NCBI GenBank assembly: GCA_964495755.1 | Contig: CAZBXU010000005.1 | Location: forward strand, 1 to 44,643 | Direction of reading: 5' to 3' | Source of the DNA: JAFGQJ01 sp964495755 | GTDB lineage: Bacteria; Spirochaetota; Spirochaetia; SZUA-6; DRHE01 | DNA: 44,643 bases | Part shown: piece after piece, positions 16,334-25,056 of the stretch | Numbering within the stretch: the stretch's first letter is position 1 | Layout: the number at the start of each line of letters is the position of its first letter | Notes under the pieces: generated by a model | The model's database searches: none | The model's input: the letters and a program-made list of their open reading frames with translations, nothing else | Told to the model about the DNA's origin: nothing | Made by a program: the position numbers and the translations under genes

Positions 16334-18049
16334 ATGCCGAAGATCGAGCTGCAGGAAAAGACCTTCTTCGAAATGCTCGGAACCAGACCCAGCCGTGAAG
16401 AATTGACTGAGCTTCTAACCGTGGCCAAGGCGGAGATAGATGACTGGCAGCCGGCGGAGAACAGCCTCAAAATCGAGCTCAACGACACCAACAGACCGGA
16501 TCTCTGGTCCGGCCCCGGGCTGGTGCGCCAGCTGCGCGTCTACCAGGACGGGAAAATCCCAGAGTATCCCTTCCTGTCTAAAGAGGGGAGCATTCAAAAA
16601 ACCGGCGAGCGGGTGATCCAGGTGGACAAGGCTTTGAGAGATATACGCCCGTATATCGCAGCTTTCGTCGCCCGGGGGGTTCCGGTAACCGAATCGATCC
16701 TGGTGGACATGATCAACTCCCAGGAGAAGCTGTGCTGGAACTACGGCCGCAAGCGAAGCACCATTGCCATGGGGGTGTACCGGGCCGATTTGATGAAATT
16801 TCCCGTGCACTATCGAGCGGCGGATCCCGAAAAGACCCGCTTTATCCCCCTGGATTACAGCTGGGAGATGTCCCTTCGAGAAATCCTCAAGACTCATCCC
16901 AAGGGGGTAGAGTTCGGTTGGATCGTGGAAAACTTCGACCGCTTTCCCTACTTGGAGGATGACCAGGGACAGACTTTGAGCTTTCCCCCCATCATCAACA
17001 GCGCCCATCTCGGGGCGGTTGAAGTCGGGGATTCCCACCACTTCATTGAGCTGACCGGTCCGGATCTGGACAGTTTGCTGGTGGCCTGTTCGATCGTAGC
17101 CTGCGATTTTGCCGACTTGGGTTATGAAATTCTACCGGTCCGGATTGTCTATCCCTTCGATACTGCCTACGGGCGGGAGCTGGTCACCCCTTATTACTTC
17201 CAGAAACCCGTCTCCTTGGAGGTCTCTGAAGCATCCCGCCTGTTGGGCGAAGAGATCTCCGCCGAAGAGGCGGAGGGTTGCATCCGTAGGTTGGGCAATC
17301 CGGTTACCCGTTCGGGCAACACCCTTACGGTAAGCCCGCCGCCGTACCGCAACGACTTTCTCCATTCCGCGGACCTGATCGAAGAAGTTATGATCGGCCG
17401 GGGCATAGACAGTTTCGAGCCTGTATGGCCGGAGGACTTCACGGTGGGACGGCTGTCGGAGATCGAGCATTTCAGCAGGGAGGTGCGGGAAATTTTGGTC
17501 GGTCTGGGATACCAGGAGATGATCTACAGCTACCTCGGATCCCGTCGGGATTTCGTGGAGCGGATGAATATGAACGGCGAAAAAGTAATCGAGATCGCCA
17601 ATCCGATGAGCGAAAGCTGCGAATGCTTGCGCAACTCCCAGCTGCCGAACCTGCTGAACTCCGAATCGGTTTCCTCCAACGCCGTGTACCCCCACCGCAT
17701 CTTCGAGGTCGGCAACGTAGCCTATCTTGACGAAAGGGAGAACTATGGTTCCCGAACGGTGACCTGTTTAAGCTTCATGTTCTGCGACCGGGAGGCGAGT
17801 TTCAACGACGTGAGCTCCCACCTCTCCGCCGTGTTTTTCTACCTATCCCGGGAGTATGATCTGGAGCCTGCGGAGGATCCTCGCTTCGTTTCTGGAAGGG
17901 TCGGAGCGGTGCTTTACAAAGGCAGGAGAATCGGCGTGGTTGGAGAGATACATCCGGCTGTATTGGAGAGTTGGGGGATCCAACAACCCACAGCGGCAGG
18001 GGAGATCGAGCTGGATGCCATTCTTGAAAGGGATAGTGAAGGGAGATAG
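16334..18049 (+). CDS. pheT: Phenylalanyl-tRNA synthetase beta subunit, archaeal type
   Basis: This 571-aa partner of PheS is much shorter than bacterial PheT (about 800 aa) and lacks the extra RNA-binding and anticodon-binding modules at its ends, as in archaeal enzymes. It contains IELNDTNRPDLWSGPGLVRQ near residue 45 (B1 region), HFIELTGPDLDSLLVACSIV (B3/B4 region) and the catalytic-like B6/B7 fold around SYLGSRRDFVERMN and RIFEVGNVAY. The start has AGGAGA directly upstream. It is the second gene of the operon and is followed after 2 bases by the adenosine-specific-kinase family gene. Confidence 0.95.
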   Translation: MPKIELQEKTFFEMLGTRPSREELTELLTVAKAEIDDWQPAENSLKIELNDTNRPDLWSGPGLVRQLRVYQDGKIPEYPFLSKEGSIQKTGERVIQVDKALRDIRPYIAAFVARGVPVTESILVDMINSQEKLCWNYGRKRSTIAMGVYRADLMKFPVHYRAADPEKTRFIPLDYSWEMSLREILKTHPKGVEFGWIVENFDRFPYLEDDQGQTLSFPPIINSAHLGAVEVGDSHHFIELTGPDLDSLLVACSIVACDFADLGYEILPVRIVYPFDTAYGRELVTPYYFQKPVSLEVSEASRLLGEEISAEEAEGCIRRLGNPVTRSGNTLTVSPPPYRNDFLHSADLIEEVMIGRGIDSFEPVWPEDFTVGRLSEIEHFSREVREILVGLGYQEMIYSYLGSRRDFVERMNMNGEKVIEIANPMSESCECLRNSQLPNLLNSESVSSNAVYPHRIFEVGNVAYLDERENYGSRTVTCLSFMFCDREASFNDVSSHLSAVFFYLSREYDLEPAEDPRFVSGRVGAVLYKGRRIGVVGEIHPAVLESWGIQQPTAAGEIELDAILERDSEGR

Positions 18050-18051
18050 TC

Positions 18052-18540
18052 ATGGCTTTAGAGGTTCAGGCGCTAAGCCTGAAGTGGGAGGATGGCTGTA
18101 ACATCATCGTCGGTCAATCCCACTTCATCAAGACGGTGGAGGATGTTGCCGAGATAATGAGCTCCTCGGTTCCGGGAGTCGAGTATGGACTGGCCTTCTG
18201 TGAAGCCTCCGGCCCCTGCCTGATCAGGACCGAGGGAAACGATGAGAAGCTCGTCGAGCAGGCTGCCGAATGCGCCCGCCAGGTAGGAGCGGGTCACAGT
18301 TTCTACCTGATACTGCGCAAAGCCTTTCCCATCAACGTGCTCAATCAGATCAAGGCCTGTCAGGAGGTGGCCCGAATCTTCTGTGCCACGGACAATCCCC
18401 TTCAGGTACTGGTCGTGGAGACCGATCAGGGACGGGGCATTGTCGGGGTCGTGGACGGTTTCACACCAAAGGGCGTTGAAGGTTCGCAAGACAAGCAGGC
18501 CCGCAAAGAGATGCTGCGTGCCTTTGGATACAAGTTTTAG
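18052..18540 (+). CDS. Adenosine-specific kinase family protein (PF04008-type)
   Basis: This 162-aa protein resembles the small adenosine-specific kinase family best known from archaea (PAE0151-like). Family features visible are the N-terminal WEDGCNIIVGQSHFIKTVED, GLAFCEASGPCLIRTEGND and the conserved end GRGIVGVVDGFTPKGVEGSQ. It starts 2 bases after pheT with GAAGGGAG as ribosome binding site, so it is part of the pheST transcript. Its biochemical role in bacteria is uncertain. The archaeal-like character shared with pheST is notable. Confidence 0.8.
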   Translation: MALEVQALSLKWEDGCNIIVGQSHFIKTVEDVAEIMSSSVPGVEYGLAFCEASGPCLIRTEGNDEKLVEQAAECARQVGAGHSFYLILRKAFPINVLNQIKACQEVARIFCATDNPLQVLVVETDQGRGIVGVVDGFTPKGVEGSQDKQARKEMLRAFGYKF

Positions 18541-18573
18541 CTCTACAGGTTATCCTCAGCACGGTTAGGTGTT

Positions 18574-19329
18574 TCAGCCATTCAGAGAAAGAGAAAGCAG
18601 ATACTCCTGATCCTGAAAGAGGATCCCTTTGCCCACAGTCATTTGATGTAATCTGACGGCAAAATGATGTGGGTGGCGGAGATAATAGAGGATCCACTGT
18701 CTCAGAGGAGGCACGGGAAGCTCCGGGTTTGCCCGGGACTCTTTTTTCAGTTCCCGAATCCGCAAACGGTTCCCTTCGATATACTGCCGTTTTATCTCGA
18801 ATCCGCAGGAGGTAAACATGGAGTTTGCCTGCTGCGGTTTTATGTCCCGTTTGTGGTGAGGGGCGGCCCAGTCCATGGTAAAGGTCGAAGGGAAGACAAG
18901 GACGGAGGCGCCATCCGGATTTAGGCATCTCTTGATCCAGCCGAGAAAGGCCATTGGATCGGCGACATGCTCGATCGTACCCGAGCTCACCACGGCGTCG
19001 AACCGGCCGAGGCTGTCTAGGAATGCCGGGTCGTCTGCATCTCCAATCAGAAAACGAAGCTGGCCGTTGCGGTAATGTTTATTGGCATACTCGATGGACT
19101 CGGGATCTATATCGACGCCTAAGGTCTCGCCTAATTCGGACAGAATCGCCGAACCGAATCCTGAGCCGGAGGCTATGTCGATAATCCTGATTTTTCGATT
19201 TCCGAAATGTTCTCTGAGCCAGTCTCTGGCCAGCCTGTACCTTCGGAGGAAGACCTCCTTTATAATCCTTTGAATTTCCCTGCTGCTGTCCATTTCATCG
19301 GGATATACTCGTTCGGTCATACTGGGCAT
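18574..19329 (-). CDS. Class I SAM-dependent methyltransferase
   Basis: This methyltransferase of about 251 aa has motif I as IRIIDIASGSGFGSAIL, the acidic ribose-binding LGVDIDPESIEYA and a post-motif region FDAVVSSGTIEHVADPMAFL. I chose ATG 19329 because AAAGGAAA lies 8 bases upstream; ATGs at 19335 and 19320 are alternatives. It converges on the adenosine-kinase-like gene with a 33-base gap that holds no clear terminator. The substrate cannot be read from the sequence; the EHVADP region resembles UbiE/small-molecule methyltransferases. Confidence 0.82.
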   Translation of the reverse strand: MPSMTERVYPDEMDSSREIQRIIKEVFLRRYRLARDWLREHFGNRKIRIIDIASGSGFGSAILSELGETLGVDIDPESIEYANKHYRNGQLRFLIGDADDPAFLDSLGRFDAVVSSGTIEHVADPMAFLGWIKRCLNPDGASVLVFPSTFTMDWAAPHHKRDIKPQQANSMFTSCGFEIKRQYIEGNRLRIRELKKESRANPELPVPPLRQWILYYLRHPHHFAVRLHQMTVGKGILFQDQEYLLSLSLNG

Positions 19330-19422
19330 TGTCATTTTCCTTTCTGGATAAAACGTTCGTAGAAGCATAATAGCCGAATATGGGTTTATTAGCAAAGAGC
19401 TACTGGTGCCGCCCGAATCCCT

Positions 19423-20094
19423 CTATCGGGAACGGTTCACCCCGATCCGGGGACAGTGCTCGTGAATCGGACAGCGGGAGCAGATCGGGCTGACAGGGTT
19501 GCAGAGGGTTTGCCCAAAGCGAACGAGCAGCTCATTGATCTGTATCCAGTACTTTTGCGGCAGGACTTTCTCCAACGCACTCTCGGTCTGTTCGGGGGTT
19601 GCTGTCTGCACCCAGCCGAGTCGATTGGCGATACGGTGTACGTGGGTGTCCACGCAGATCCCGTCCAGGCCATAACCCAGGTTTCGCACCAGATTCGCCG
19701 TCTTTCGTCCCACCCCGGGCAGCTCGAGCAGCTTCTCCATGCTCTCGGGCACCCGACCGTCGTAGTGGGACACCAAGGTTTTGGCCGTGGATTTCAGGTT
19801 TTTTGCCTTGGTGTTGTAGAAGCCGGCCGGGTAGATCAGTTTTGCGATCTCTGCCTCGGAGAGCTTAGCCAGTTTTTTCGGATCCGGAGCCCGGGTCAAC
19901 AGCCGCTTCGAGGCAGCGGAGGTAACCTCGTCCTTGGTGCGCAGGGAGATCATGGTGGACACCAGGATGTGGAAGGGATCGGAGTTTCGCTCTGCCACTT
20001 CAGAGACCGAGGGAAGGCGGGAACCCCGCAGGAGTGCCCGCAGCGTATCGATGATTTCCTCGAACGGTTGTTCGGAAGCAGGCGGTGGGCTCAA
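19423..20094 (-). CDS. nth: Endonuclease III (DNA glycosylase/AP lyase)
   Basis: This is a base-excision repair enzyme removing oxidised pyrimidines, 223 aa. The helix-hairpin-helix with catalytic lysine is LELPGVGRKTANLV, the catalytic aspartate is in CVDTHVHRIANRLG, and a C-terminal iron-sulfur cluster loop C-x6-C-x2-C-x5-C is visible as CNPVSPICSRCPIHEHC. The ATG overlaps the ispF stop by 4 bases (ATGA), so it is the last gene of the carD-ispD-ispF-nth operon. Confidence 0.95.
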   Translation of the reverse strand: MSPPPASEQPFEEIIDTLRALLRGSRLPSVSEVAERNSDPFHILVSTMISLRTKDEVTSAASKRLLTRAPDPKKLAKLSEAEIAKLIYPAGFYNTKAKNLKSTAKTLVSHYDGRVPESMEKLLELPGVGRKTANLVRNLGYGLDGICVDTHVHRIANRLGWVQTATPEQTESALEKVLPQKYWIQINELLVRFGQTLCNPVSPICSRCPIHEHCPRIGVNRSR

Positions 20095-20564
20095 CGCTCT
20101 TCCACCAGGGCTACGGCATAAGCCTCCACGGCCCGGCCTTTCCCGGTCTCACCAAGCCCTTCCTTGGTCTTTGCCTTCACCGAGATGGCGGCTCCGGGTA
20201 TTCCTAGATCGACGCTGAGATTGCTTCGCATCTCCTCGACATAGGGTCCAAGACGGGGGGACTCGAGAAGTATCGTACTGTCAATATTCCTCGGCCGAAA
20301 TCCCGCTGTAACCACCGCCTCGAGGGTTCGGCCTAGGAGGATGCGGCTGGAGATATTGTGGTACTGCTCATCCTCTGGAGGAAACAGCTGCCCGATATCT
20401 CCGAGAGCGCATGCTCCGAGCAGGGCATCGATCAAGGCATGGATCAGGGCATCCCCGTCCGAATGGGCCTCCGGTCCGAGGGTATTCGGGATATGCACTC
20501 CCCCTAGAACGAGGGCTCTTCCCGGGACCAATCTGTGACTGTCGTAACCGAAACCGATTCTCAT
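20091..20564 (-). CDS. ispF: 2-C-methyl-D-erythritol 2,4-cyclodiphosphate synthase
   Basis: This is an enzyme of the non-mevalonate isoprenoid pathway, 157 aa. The metal-binding Asp-x-His is in RIGFGYDSHRLVPGR, the substrate region is GPEAHSDGDALIHALIDALL followed by GDIGQLFPPED, and the C-terminal GLGETGKGRAVEAYAVALVE matches the family ending. The start overlaps the ispD stop by 4 bases (ATGA). An open frame continuing further upstream merely reads through the ispD region. Confidence 0.96.
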   Translation of the reverse strand: MRIGFGYDSHRLVPGRALVLGGVHIPNTLGPEAHSDGDALIHALIDALLGACALGDIGQLFPPEDEQYHNISSRILLGRTLEAVVTAGFRPRNIDSTILLESPRLGPYVEEMRSNLSVDLGIPGAAISVKAKTKEGLGETGKGRAVEAYAVALVEER

Positions 20565-21229
20565 ATTTCGTCTAGATCCTCTTTGAAGGTAATCTTTCTG
20601 TTTCCCCGTTCTCCCGGGACCGTAAACACGGCGGACCAGAATGCCGCGTACACTTCGGCGTCGTCGATGAACAGGCGGGGGTTTTCTCGAGCCTGCTGAT
20701 GAGCGATGAGAATCCGTTGATAGATAAACCCCTGGGGCGTTTGGGCGAGCTTGCACTGCTGTCTGGGAAGGTCTTCGAGGATCAGTCCCGAAGGACCGAT
20801 CCTTTTGGGTGCCTCGGAAGCCTCCAACACCGGGATGCAGGCGCCCCATCTCCGGGTTCCGTCGAGGACTCTGCGGATAAGAGCGCCGTCCACCCAGGGA
20901 CGGGCTCCGTCGTGGATCAACACGATCTCCGGTGGCCGCTCCTGCAGCGCCTCCAGCCCGAGACGGACCGATTCCTGACGGCTGCTTCCTCCTGAAACGA
21001 AGCGTATCCTATGGATGTCGACCAGGGGCTGGAGCAGTTCCTTTACTTTGGGGATGTCCGCTCTCGGCAAGGTGATCACGATTTCGAAGAGAGGTTTTAC
21101 GTCTAGGAACGTTTGAACCGACCATGTCAGCACCGGTCGGCCTTTTAGGTGAACGTACTCTTTTTTTTTCTTATCCGCCCAGCGTTTACTGGATCCGGCG
21201 GCGGTGATGATGGCCGCAGTACAGCTCAA
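20561..21229 (-). CDS. ispD: 2-C-methyl-D-erythritol 4-phosphate cytidylyltransferase
   Basis: This enzyme adds CMP to methylerythritol phosphate, one step before the step that feeds IspF, 222 aa. The nucleotide loop is IITAAGSSKRW followed by a lysine-rich stretch and EYVHLKGRPVL, and the conserved IHDGARPWVDG is present, as is LAQTPQGF. The start is TTG at 21229, overlapping the carD stop as TTGA, with GGAGGTG just upstream; no better ATG exists in frame. In Treponema a fused IspDF follows CarD, whereas here the two are separate overlapping genes. Confidence 0.95.
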   Translation of the reverse strand: MSCTAAIITAAGSSKRWADKKKKEYVHLKGRPVLTWSVQTFLDVKPLFEIVITLPRADIPKVKELLQPLVDIHRIRFVSGGSSRQESVRLGLEALQERPPEIVLIHDGARPWVDGALIRRVLDGTRRWGACIPVLEASEAPKRIGPSGLILEDLPRQQCKLAQTPQGFIYQRILIAHQQARENPRLFIDDAEVYAAFWSAVFTVPGERGNRKITFKEDLDEI

Positions 21230-21936
21230 CTCACCTCCATTTTGCTCAAGACTAGCTCTTCCACCTCTTCCTTGCCCTTCTGCAGAGAGAAAGAGATCTC
21301 GTCAACCAGTAATTTCAAAGCGCTGTCGTACAGCTTCCGCTCGAGGATCGGAAGCTCCTTGATCCTACTGCGGTGATAGAGGGCTCGCACAACCGTAGCT
21401 ATGTCCAGCACGCTTCCTTTTTTCAGAAGATCGAGGTTGTTCTGATAACGGGCTTTCCAGTCCATCGGTACGGGTTCATAATCTTCGGAAATCAGTTTGA
21501 GGGCTTTGTTGGCCTGGCGCTTGTCAACGATCGGCCGGATCCCCAGTTCATCCGCCTTGTCCACCGGGACCATGATCGTCATGTCCGAAACTTCCAGGTA
21601 GATGATGTAGTACAGAAGCTTGGTGTTGCGGAAGGCCCTTTCCTCGATCAGTTGGATCTGACCTACTCCCTGCAAAGGATATACGATCTGCTGACTTTTC
21701 TTGTACCTCAGTTTTCGTCTACGGGCGGTACCGGGTGCTTTTTTCTTGGCCTCAGTCGTGGATTTCTCTGCTTTGGATTTGGAGATGGTAGGGGCTCGAT
21801 CCGTTTTTTTCTGTGGGGCTTCCCTGGCTGCGGCGGTCTTCTTGCTCGCTGCCCCTTTGCCCGTGCTCTTGGAATCGGCTTCGATGGTTGCCTTCTTTGA
21901 GGTTTTTTTACTGCTCGTTTTGTTTGTTTTTTTCAT
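21226..21936 (-). CDS. CarD-family transcriptional regulator with lysine-rich N-terminal tail
   Basis: CarD proteins bind RNA polymerase beta through a Tudor-like domain and stabilise open promoter complexes. The C-terminal about 160 residues form this unit: QIVYPLQGVGQIQLIEERAF, YYIIYLEVSDMTIMVPVDKA, then the helical DNA-binding part NKALKLISEDYEPVPMDWKA and DIATVVRALYHRSR. The first about 75 residues are a disordered tail rich in Lys, Ser, Thr and Ala. I start at ATG 21936 (236 aa); an ATG at 21969 lies about 3 bases after the predicted transcription start and would give a leaderless message with 11 more residues. It leads the overlapping ispD-ispF-nth operon. Confidence 0.88.
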   Translation of the reverse strand: MKKTNKTSSKKTSKKATIEADSKSTGKGAASKKTAAAREAPQKKTDRAPTISKSKAEKSTTEAKKKAPGTARRRKLRYKKSQQIVYPLQGVGQIQLIEERAFRNTKLLYYIIYLEVSDMTIMVPVDKADELGIRPIVDKRQANKALKLISEDYEPVPMDWKARYQNNLDLLKKGSVLDIATVVRALYHRSRIKELPILERKLYDSALKLLVDEISFSLQKGKEEVEELVLSKMEVS

Positions 21937-21978
21937 ACTCTGAGTTGATTTCTTAAAGGGTGTCACCATTATGGGGAA

Positions 21979-22007
21979 ATAATACAAAAAAAGGGGCACG
22001 TAGTCAA
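21979..22007 (-). promoter_or_regulatory. Promoter of the carD-ispD-ispF-nth operon
   Basis: On the minus strand, TTGACT (22007-22002), a 17-base spacer containing seven T, and TATTAT (21984-21979) match the sigma-70 consensus well. Transcription would start near 21972, 3 bases before one candidate carD start and about 36 before the other. Confidence 0.65.
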
Positions 22008-22042
22008 AGGAGAAGAATTTATAGTACCATCTCGAGAACATC

Positions 22043-22756
22043 ATGAGAGCCAGAAAAGTGCTGTCTTTACTTGCTTTTCCCTGTCTGTTCCTGGCACTGC
22101 TCGTGGTCGCATTTGTGCTTCGTAGCCGGCTGCTGACCCTGTTCAGCTCGCCCCAGATACTGCGGGAGTGGATTAGCGGTACCGGGGTGGTTGCCCCTCT
22201 GGTTTTCGTGGCGGTACAGGCCTTCCAGGTGGTGGTTTTCTTCATTCCGGGGGAGATACCTCAGGTGGCCGGCGGTTATCTATTCGGTCTGTGGAAAGGA
22301 ACATTCTTGTCCCTGGCCGGTATTACCCTGGGTGCAACCTTCAACTTTGTGATCTCCCGTGCTCTTGGAATCCCCTTCGTCAACGCCCTGTTCAAACGAG
22401 AGAATGTGGAACGTACCCGGAAGATCGCCAACTCCCCCAAGGCCAGAGTTTCCTTCTTTCTCTTTTTTCTAATCCCGGGAATACCCAAGGACATCCTCTG
22501 CTACGTGGCAGGACTTTCGATCATGAAGCTCCATATCTTCTTGCTTTTATCTACCCTGGGGAGGATTCCTGGAATTTTAGGCAGTGCTCTGATGGGAGAC
22601 GCTGCCGCGGACCGGCGCTGGATTCTGGCTGGGACGATTCTGTTTGTCGCGGCTGTATTGTTCGTGCTGGGATTTCTCTTCCGAGAACGAATTCAGCGCG
22701 TGCTCGAACGGCTCCCCCGCAGACGTTCTGGAAAACGGGGTACGGGAAAGACCTAG
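22043..22756 (+). CDS. TVP38/TMEM64-family membrane protein
   Basis: This 237-aa integral membrane protein has five or six hydrophobic segments. The family signature region (VTT/SNARE-associated domain) is visible as FIPGEIPQVAGGYLFGLWKG followed by GITLGATFNFVISRALG, and a second conserved block FFLIPGIPKDILCYVAGLS. Relatives of the DedA superfamily act in lipid or membrane homeostasis. The start has only a weak ribosome binding site. Its stop overlaps the end of the convergent binding-protein gene by 4 bases. Confidence 0.85.
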   Translation: MRARKVLSLLAFPCLFLALLVVAFVLRSRLLTLFSSPQILREWISGTGVVAPLVFVAVQAFQVVVFFIPGEIPQVAGGYLFGLWKGTFLSLAGITLGATFNFVISRALGIPFVNALFKRENVERTRKIANSPKARVSFFLFFLIPGIPKDILCYVAGLSIMKLHIFLLLSTLGRIPGILGSALMGDAAADRRWILAGTILFVAAVLFVLGFLFRERIQRVLERLPRRRSGKRGTGKT

Positions 22757-24339
22757 AGTTTCACCACCCCGGGGGGTACGCGTAGAGCCCGGAACCGTAA
22801 GTATTTCAAAGGGTGGATGTTGAGAACATTAGGAAACCACCCTTCCACCCGATCCAAGTCGATCAGGTTGAACGCCGGGGTGTGGCTCGTCGGCAGCACT
22901 ACGGCCTTCTGCAGCAGCATTTCCTCGCTTTCCCCAAGGGTCGCATATCGCTCTCGTCCCTCCTGGCCGAAGGATTGCTCGATCAGGGCATCGAAATCGG
23001 AATCGGCAAAGCGGGCGTCGTTGAGATTGCTGTCAGTGGTCCACATTTGGAGAAAGGTCAAAGGGTCGGCATAATCTCCGATCCAGGTGGCCGAACCGAT
23101 TGTGAAATCCCCCTTCTTGACCTCATCCAGATACACCTCGAAATGAAAGGAACGAAAGCCTACCTCTAAATCGAGCTCCCGTTTCCAGGCCTCTGCCATG
23201 ATTTCTGCGATGCGTTGGCTCTCCGAATCTCCGGGTAACTTGAAAGTAAGGATCGGCAGACCTTTCCCATCGGGATAGCCTGCCTCTTCGAGTAATCGCA
23301 TTGCTTCGCTGCGGTCGGAGGCCTCAATACCCTCGATTTCCGGATACCCCGGAATCCCGGGTATAAGATGACTCGTTGGCAGAAGCACCTCCTCCTCGTT
23401 GCGGATCTGTTCCCACGGCGTCAGGAGAGCGAGGGCCCGACGCACCCGTTCGTCGCTCCAGGGTTCTTCGCTGCATACAAAGAAAAAATAACTGGTGGCG
23501 AAGAGGGGATTGAATACGATTTTGGTACGGTCGAGAAGCAGTTGGGTATCCCAATTATTGGCCCAGTGTACCTCACCTTTGTTGAAAGCCTGGCTGATGG
23601 CTTCGGGATCGTCCATGAAGCGGACTCGTAAGCTCTCCAACTCTACCCGCCCGGCATCCCAGTACAGCTGGTTCTTCTTCAAAACCAGCTCAGAGGGACT
23701 GCGTTCGTAGATATAGAAAGGACCGTTGCCGATGAGGGTGGATTCCCGGTCCCATCCCTCCCTGTCCCTGTAGGAGGGATGAATGGGTGCAAAGGTCATG
23801 TGACAGAGAATCTTGAGAAAATGGCTTGTCGGCCGCTCCAGCTCGACTTCCAACTGGGTAGGAGAGATCACCCGGATTCCCAGATCCTCGACTTCCCGCC
23901 CCAAGCGGTAATCCCGGGCTCCCTTGATCACGTCAAAGAGGAAGGAGTACTCGGCTCCGGCGCCCGGTTCCAGGACCCGCAGCCAGGAATCGAGAAAATC
24001 CTGAGCCCGCACCGGATCGCCGTTGCTGAAACGAGCGTTTTCCCGCAAAGTGAACGTGTACACGGTCCGGTCCGGGCTGATCTTCCAATCCGAGGCTACA
24101 GCCGGGATCGGCCCCAGAGAAAAAGGATGATAACTTAATAAGCCCTCATAGATAGCTGTGGAAAGCTCGGACTCCATCGTGGTGTAGATGTGTCGAGGGT
24201 CCAGCACGAGGGTCTTGGGGGAATATACAACCACAAACTCACTTGGCTCCTCCTGCTCTTCCTGTCCCTCCTGGGCAGGAACCAAGGCGATTACGGCAAG
24301 CAGAAGAAGTGCCGGGAGCAGCAGTCTTTTCCTGTCCAT
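22753..24339 (-). CDS. Peptide-type (family 5) extracellular solute-binding protein
   Basis: This is a 528-aa OppA/DppA-like binding protein. A signal peptide (DRKRLLLPALLLLAVIALVP, then AQEGQEE) is followed by LDPRHIYTTMESELSTAIYE and YTFTLRENARFSNGDPVRAQ, which match the family signature, and GNGPFYI further on. There is no lipobox cysteine. No oligopeptide permease or ATPase genes lie nearby, so it is an orphan that may serve a transporter encoded elsewhere. No Shine-Dalgarno precedes the ATG; TATTGT lies 6 bases upstream. It follows the secreted hypothetical gene after 22 bases and may be co-transcribed. Confidence 0.9.
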   Translation of the reverse strand: MDRKRLLLPALLLLAVIALVPAQEGQEEQEEPSEFVVVYSPKTLVLDPRHIYTTMESELSTAIYEGLLSYHPFSLGPIPAVASDWKISPDRTVYTFTLRENARFSNGDPVRAQDFLDSWLRVLEPGAGAEYSFLFDVIKGARDYRLGREVEDLGIRVISPTQLEVELERPTSHFLKILCHMTFAPIHPSYRDREGWDRESTLIGNGPFYIYERSPSELVLKKNQLYWDAGRVELESLRVRFMDDPEAISQAFNKGEVHWANNWDTQLLLDRTKIVFNPLFATSYFFFVCSEEPWSDERVRRALALLTPWEQIRNEEEVLLPTSHLIPGIPGYPEIEGIEASDRSEAMRLLEEAGYPDGKGLPILTFKLPGDSESQRIAEIMAEAWKRELDLEVGFRSFHFEVYLDEVKKGDFTIGSATWIGDYADPLTFLQMWTTDSNLNDARFADSDFDALIEQSFGQEGRERYATLGESEEMLLQKAVVLPTSHTPAFNLIDLDRVEGWFPNVLNIHPLKYLRFRALRVPPGVVKL

Positions 24340-24361
24340 AGGGCAACAATACTGATTTTTC

Positions 24362-25030
24362 TCAGAAGAGGCTATACGAACGGATCTCTTTTACCCGCAG
24401 CTTCACATCCAGCTGGGTGGTGTATGTGCCGGATCGGATGACCGTATGGGGCTCGCTCCAGATGAGCATCTCTCCGGTGACTTCCCGGGGCTTGTTGAAA
24501 TACATCGGCCGTAGCGCATTACGGACGGCATTCTTGAGTGCTTCCTGGAGAGCCTGGCGTTTTCCTTCCGGGCTGGGGGCGATGAACACACTGTACCCGC
24601 CCACCCCGGAACTTGAATCAAGGGAATTGCTGGCCCAGGCCCTGCGCCGGGCAAACTGAAAGTCCTCCAGATCGTAGTAGACCTTTACGAACAGGAAGTT
24701 GTCCCGTACATAAGCATCGGTGATCCTCATGTTCGGATCTCCCCAAAGGATCTCCGCGATCGGGGTTACGGTGAACTCCTCGTTGATTTGGCGGGTTTTG
24801 TCGCCGGGGGTGTAGCTGAAGCGGAAGCCGTAAATCATCCCTGAGAGGATCTCCCGGGCTTCCTCCAGAACGTGCTTTTGGGCAGCCTCTGTGGAAAGGG
24901 GGTACTCCTCATTTTCCTGGACCATGGGCTCAAGCTCGCACCACAGACGTATTGCGAGCAGGTCCTGCTCGGCGTAGCAGAACATTGGGAGTAGGATAAG
25001 GATGAGAACGGGATAGAGTCTGCGGGGCAT
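24362..25030 (-). CDS. Secreted hypothetical protein
   Basis: This 222-aa protein is not recognised. It has a signal peptide (MPRRLYPVLILILLPMFCYA then EQDLL); the Cys near the cleavage site could be a poor lipobox, but an Ala-type cleavage looks better. The mature part is charged and alternates strands and helices (for example DAYVRDNFLFVKVYYDLEDF and KRQALQEALKNAVRNALRP), suggesting a folded periplasmic protein. It lies between the rhomboid and the binding-protein genes on the same strand. The ribosome binding site is AAGGTAGG. A lineage-specific spirochaetal family is possible but untested. Confidence 0.65.
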   Translation of the reverse strand: MPRRLYPVLILILLPMFCYAEQDLLAIRLWCELEPMVQENEEYPLSTEAAQKHVLEEAREILSGMIYGFRFSYTPGDKTRQINEEFTVTPIAEILWGDPNMRITDAYVRDNFLFVKVYYDLEDFQFARRRAWASNSLDSSSGVGGYSVFIAPSPEGKRQALQEALKNAVRNALRPMYFNKPREVTGEMLIWSEPHTVIRSGTYTTQLDVKLRVKEIRSYSLF

Positions 25031-25056
25031 CCTACCTTAGTATCGGCAGAACACTA

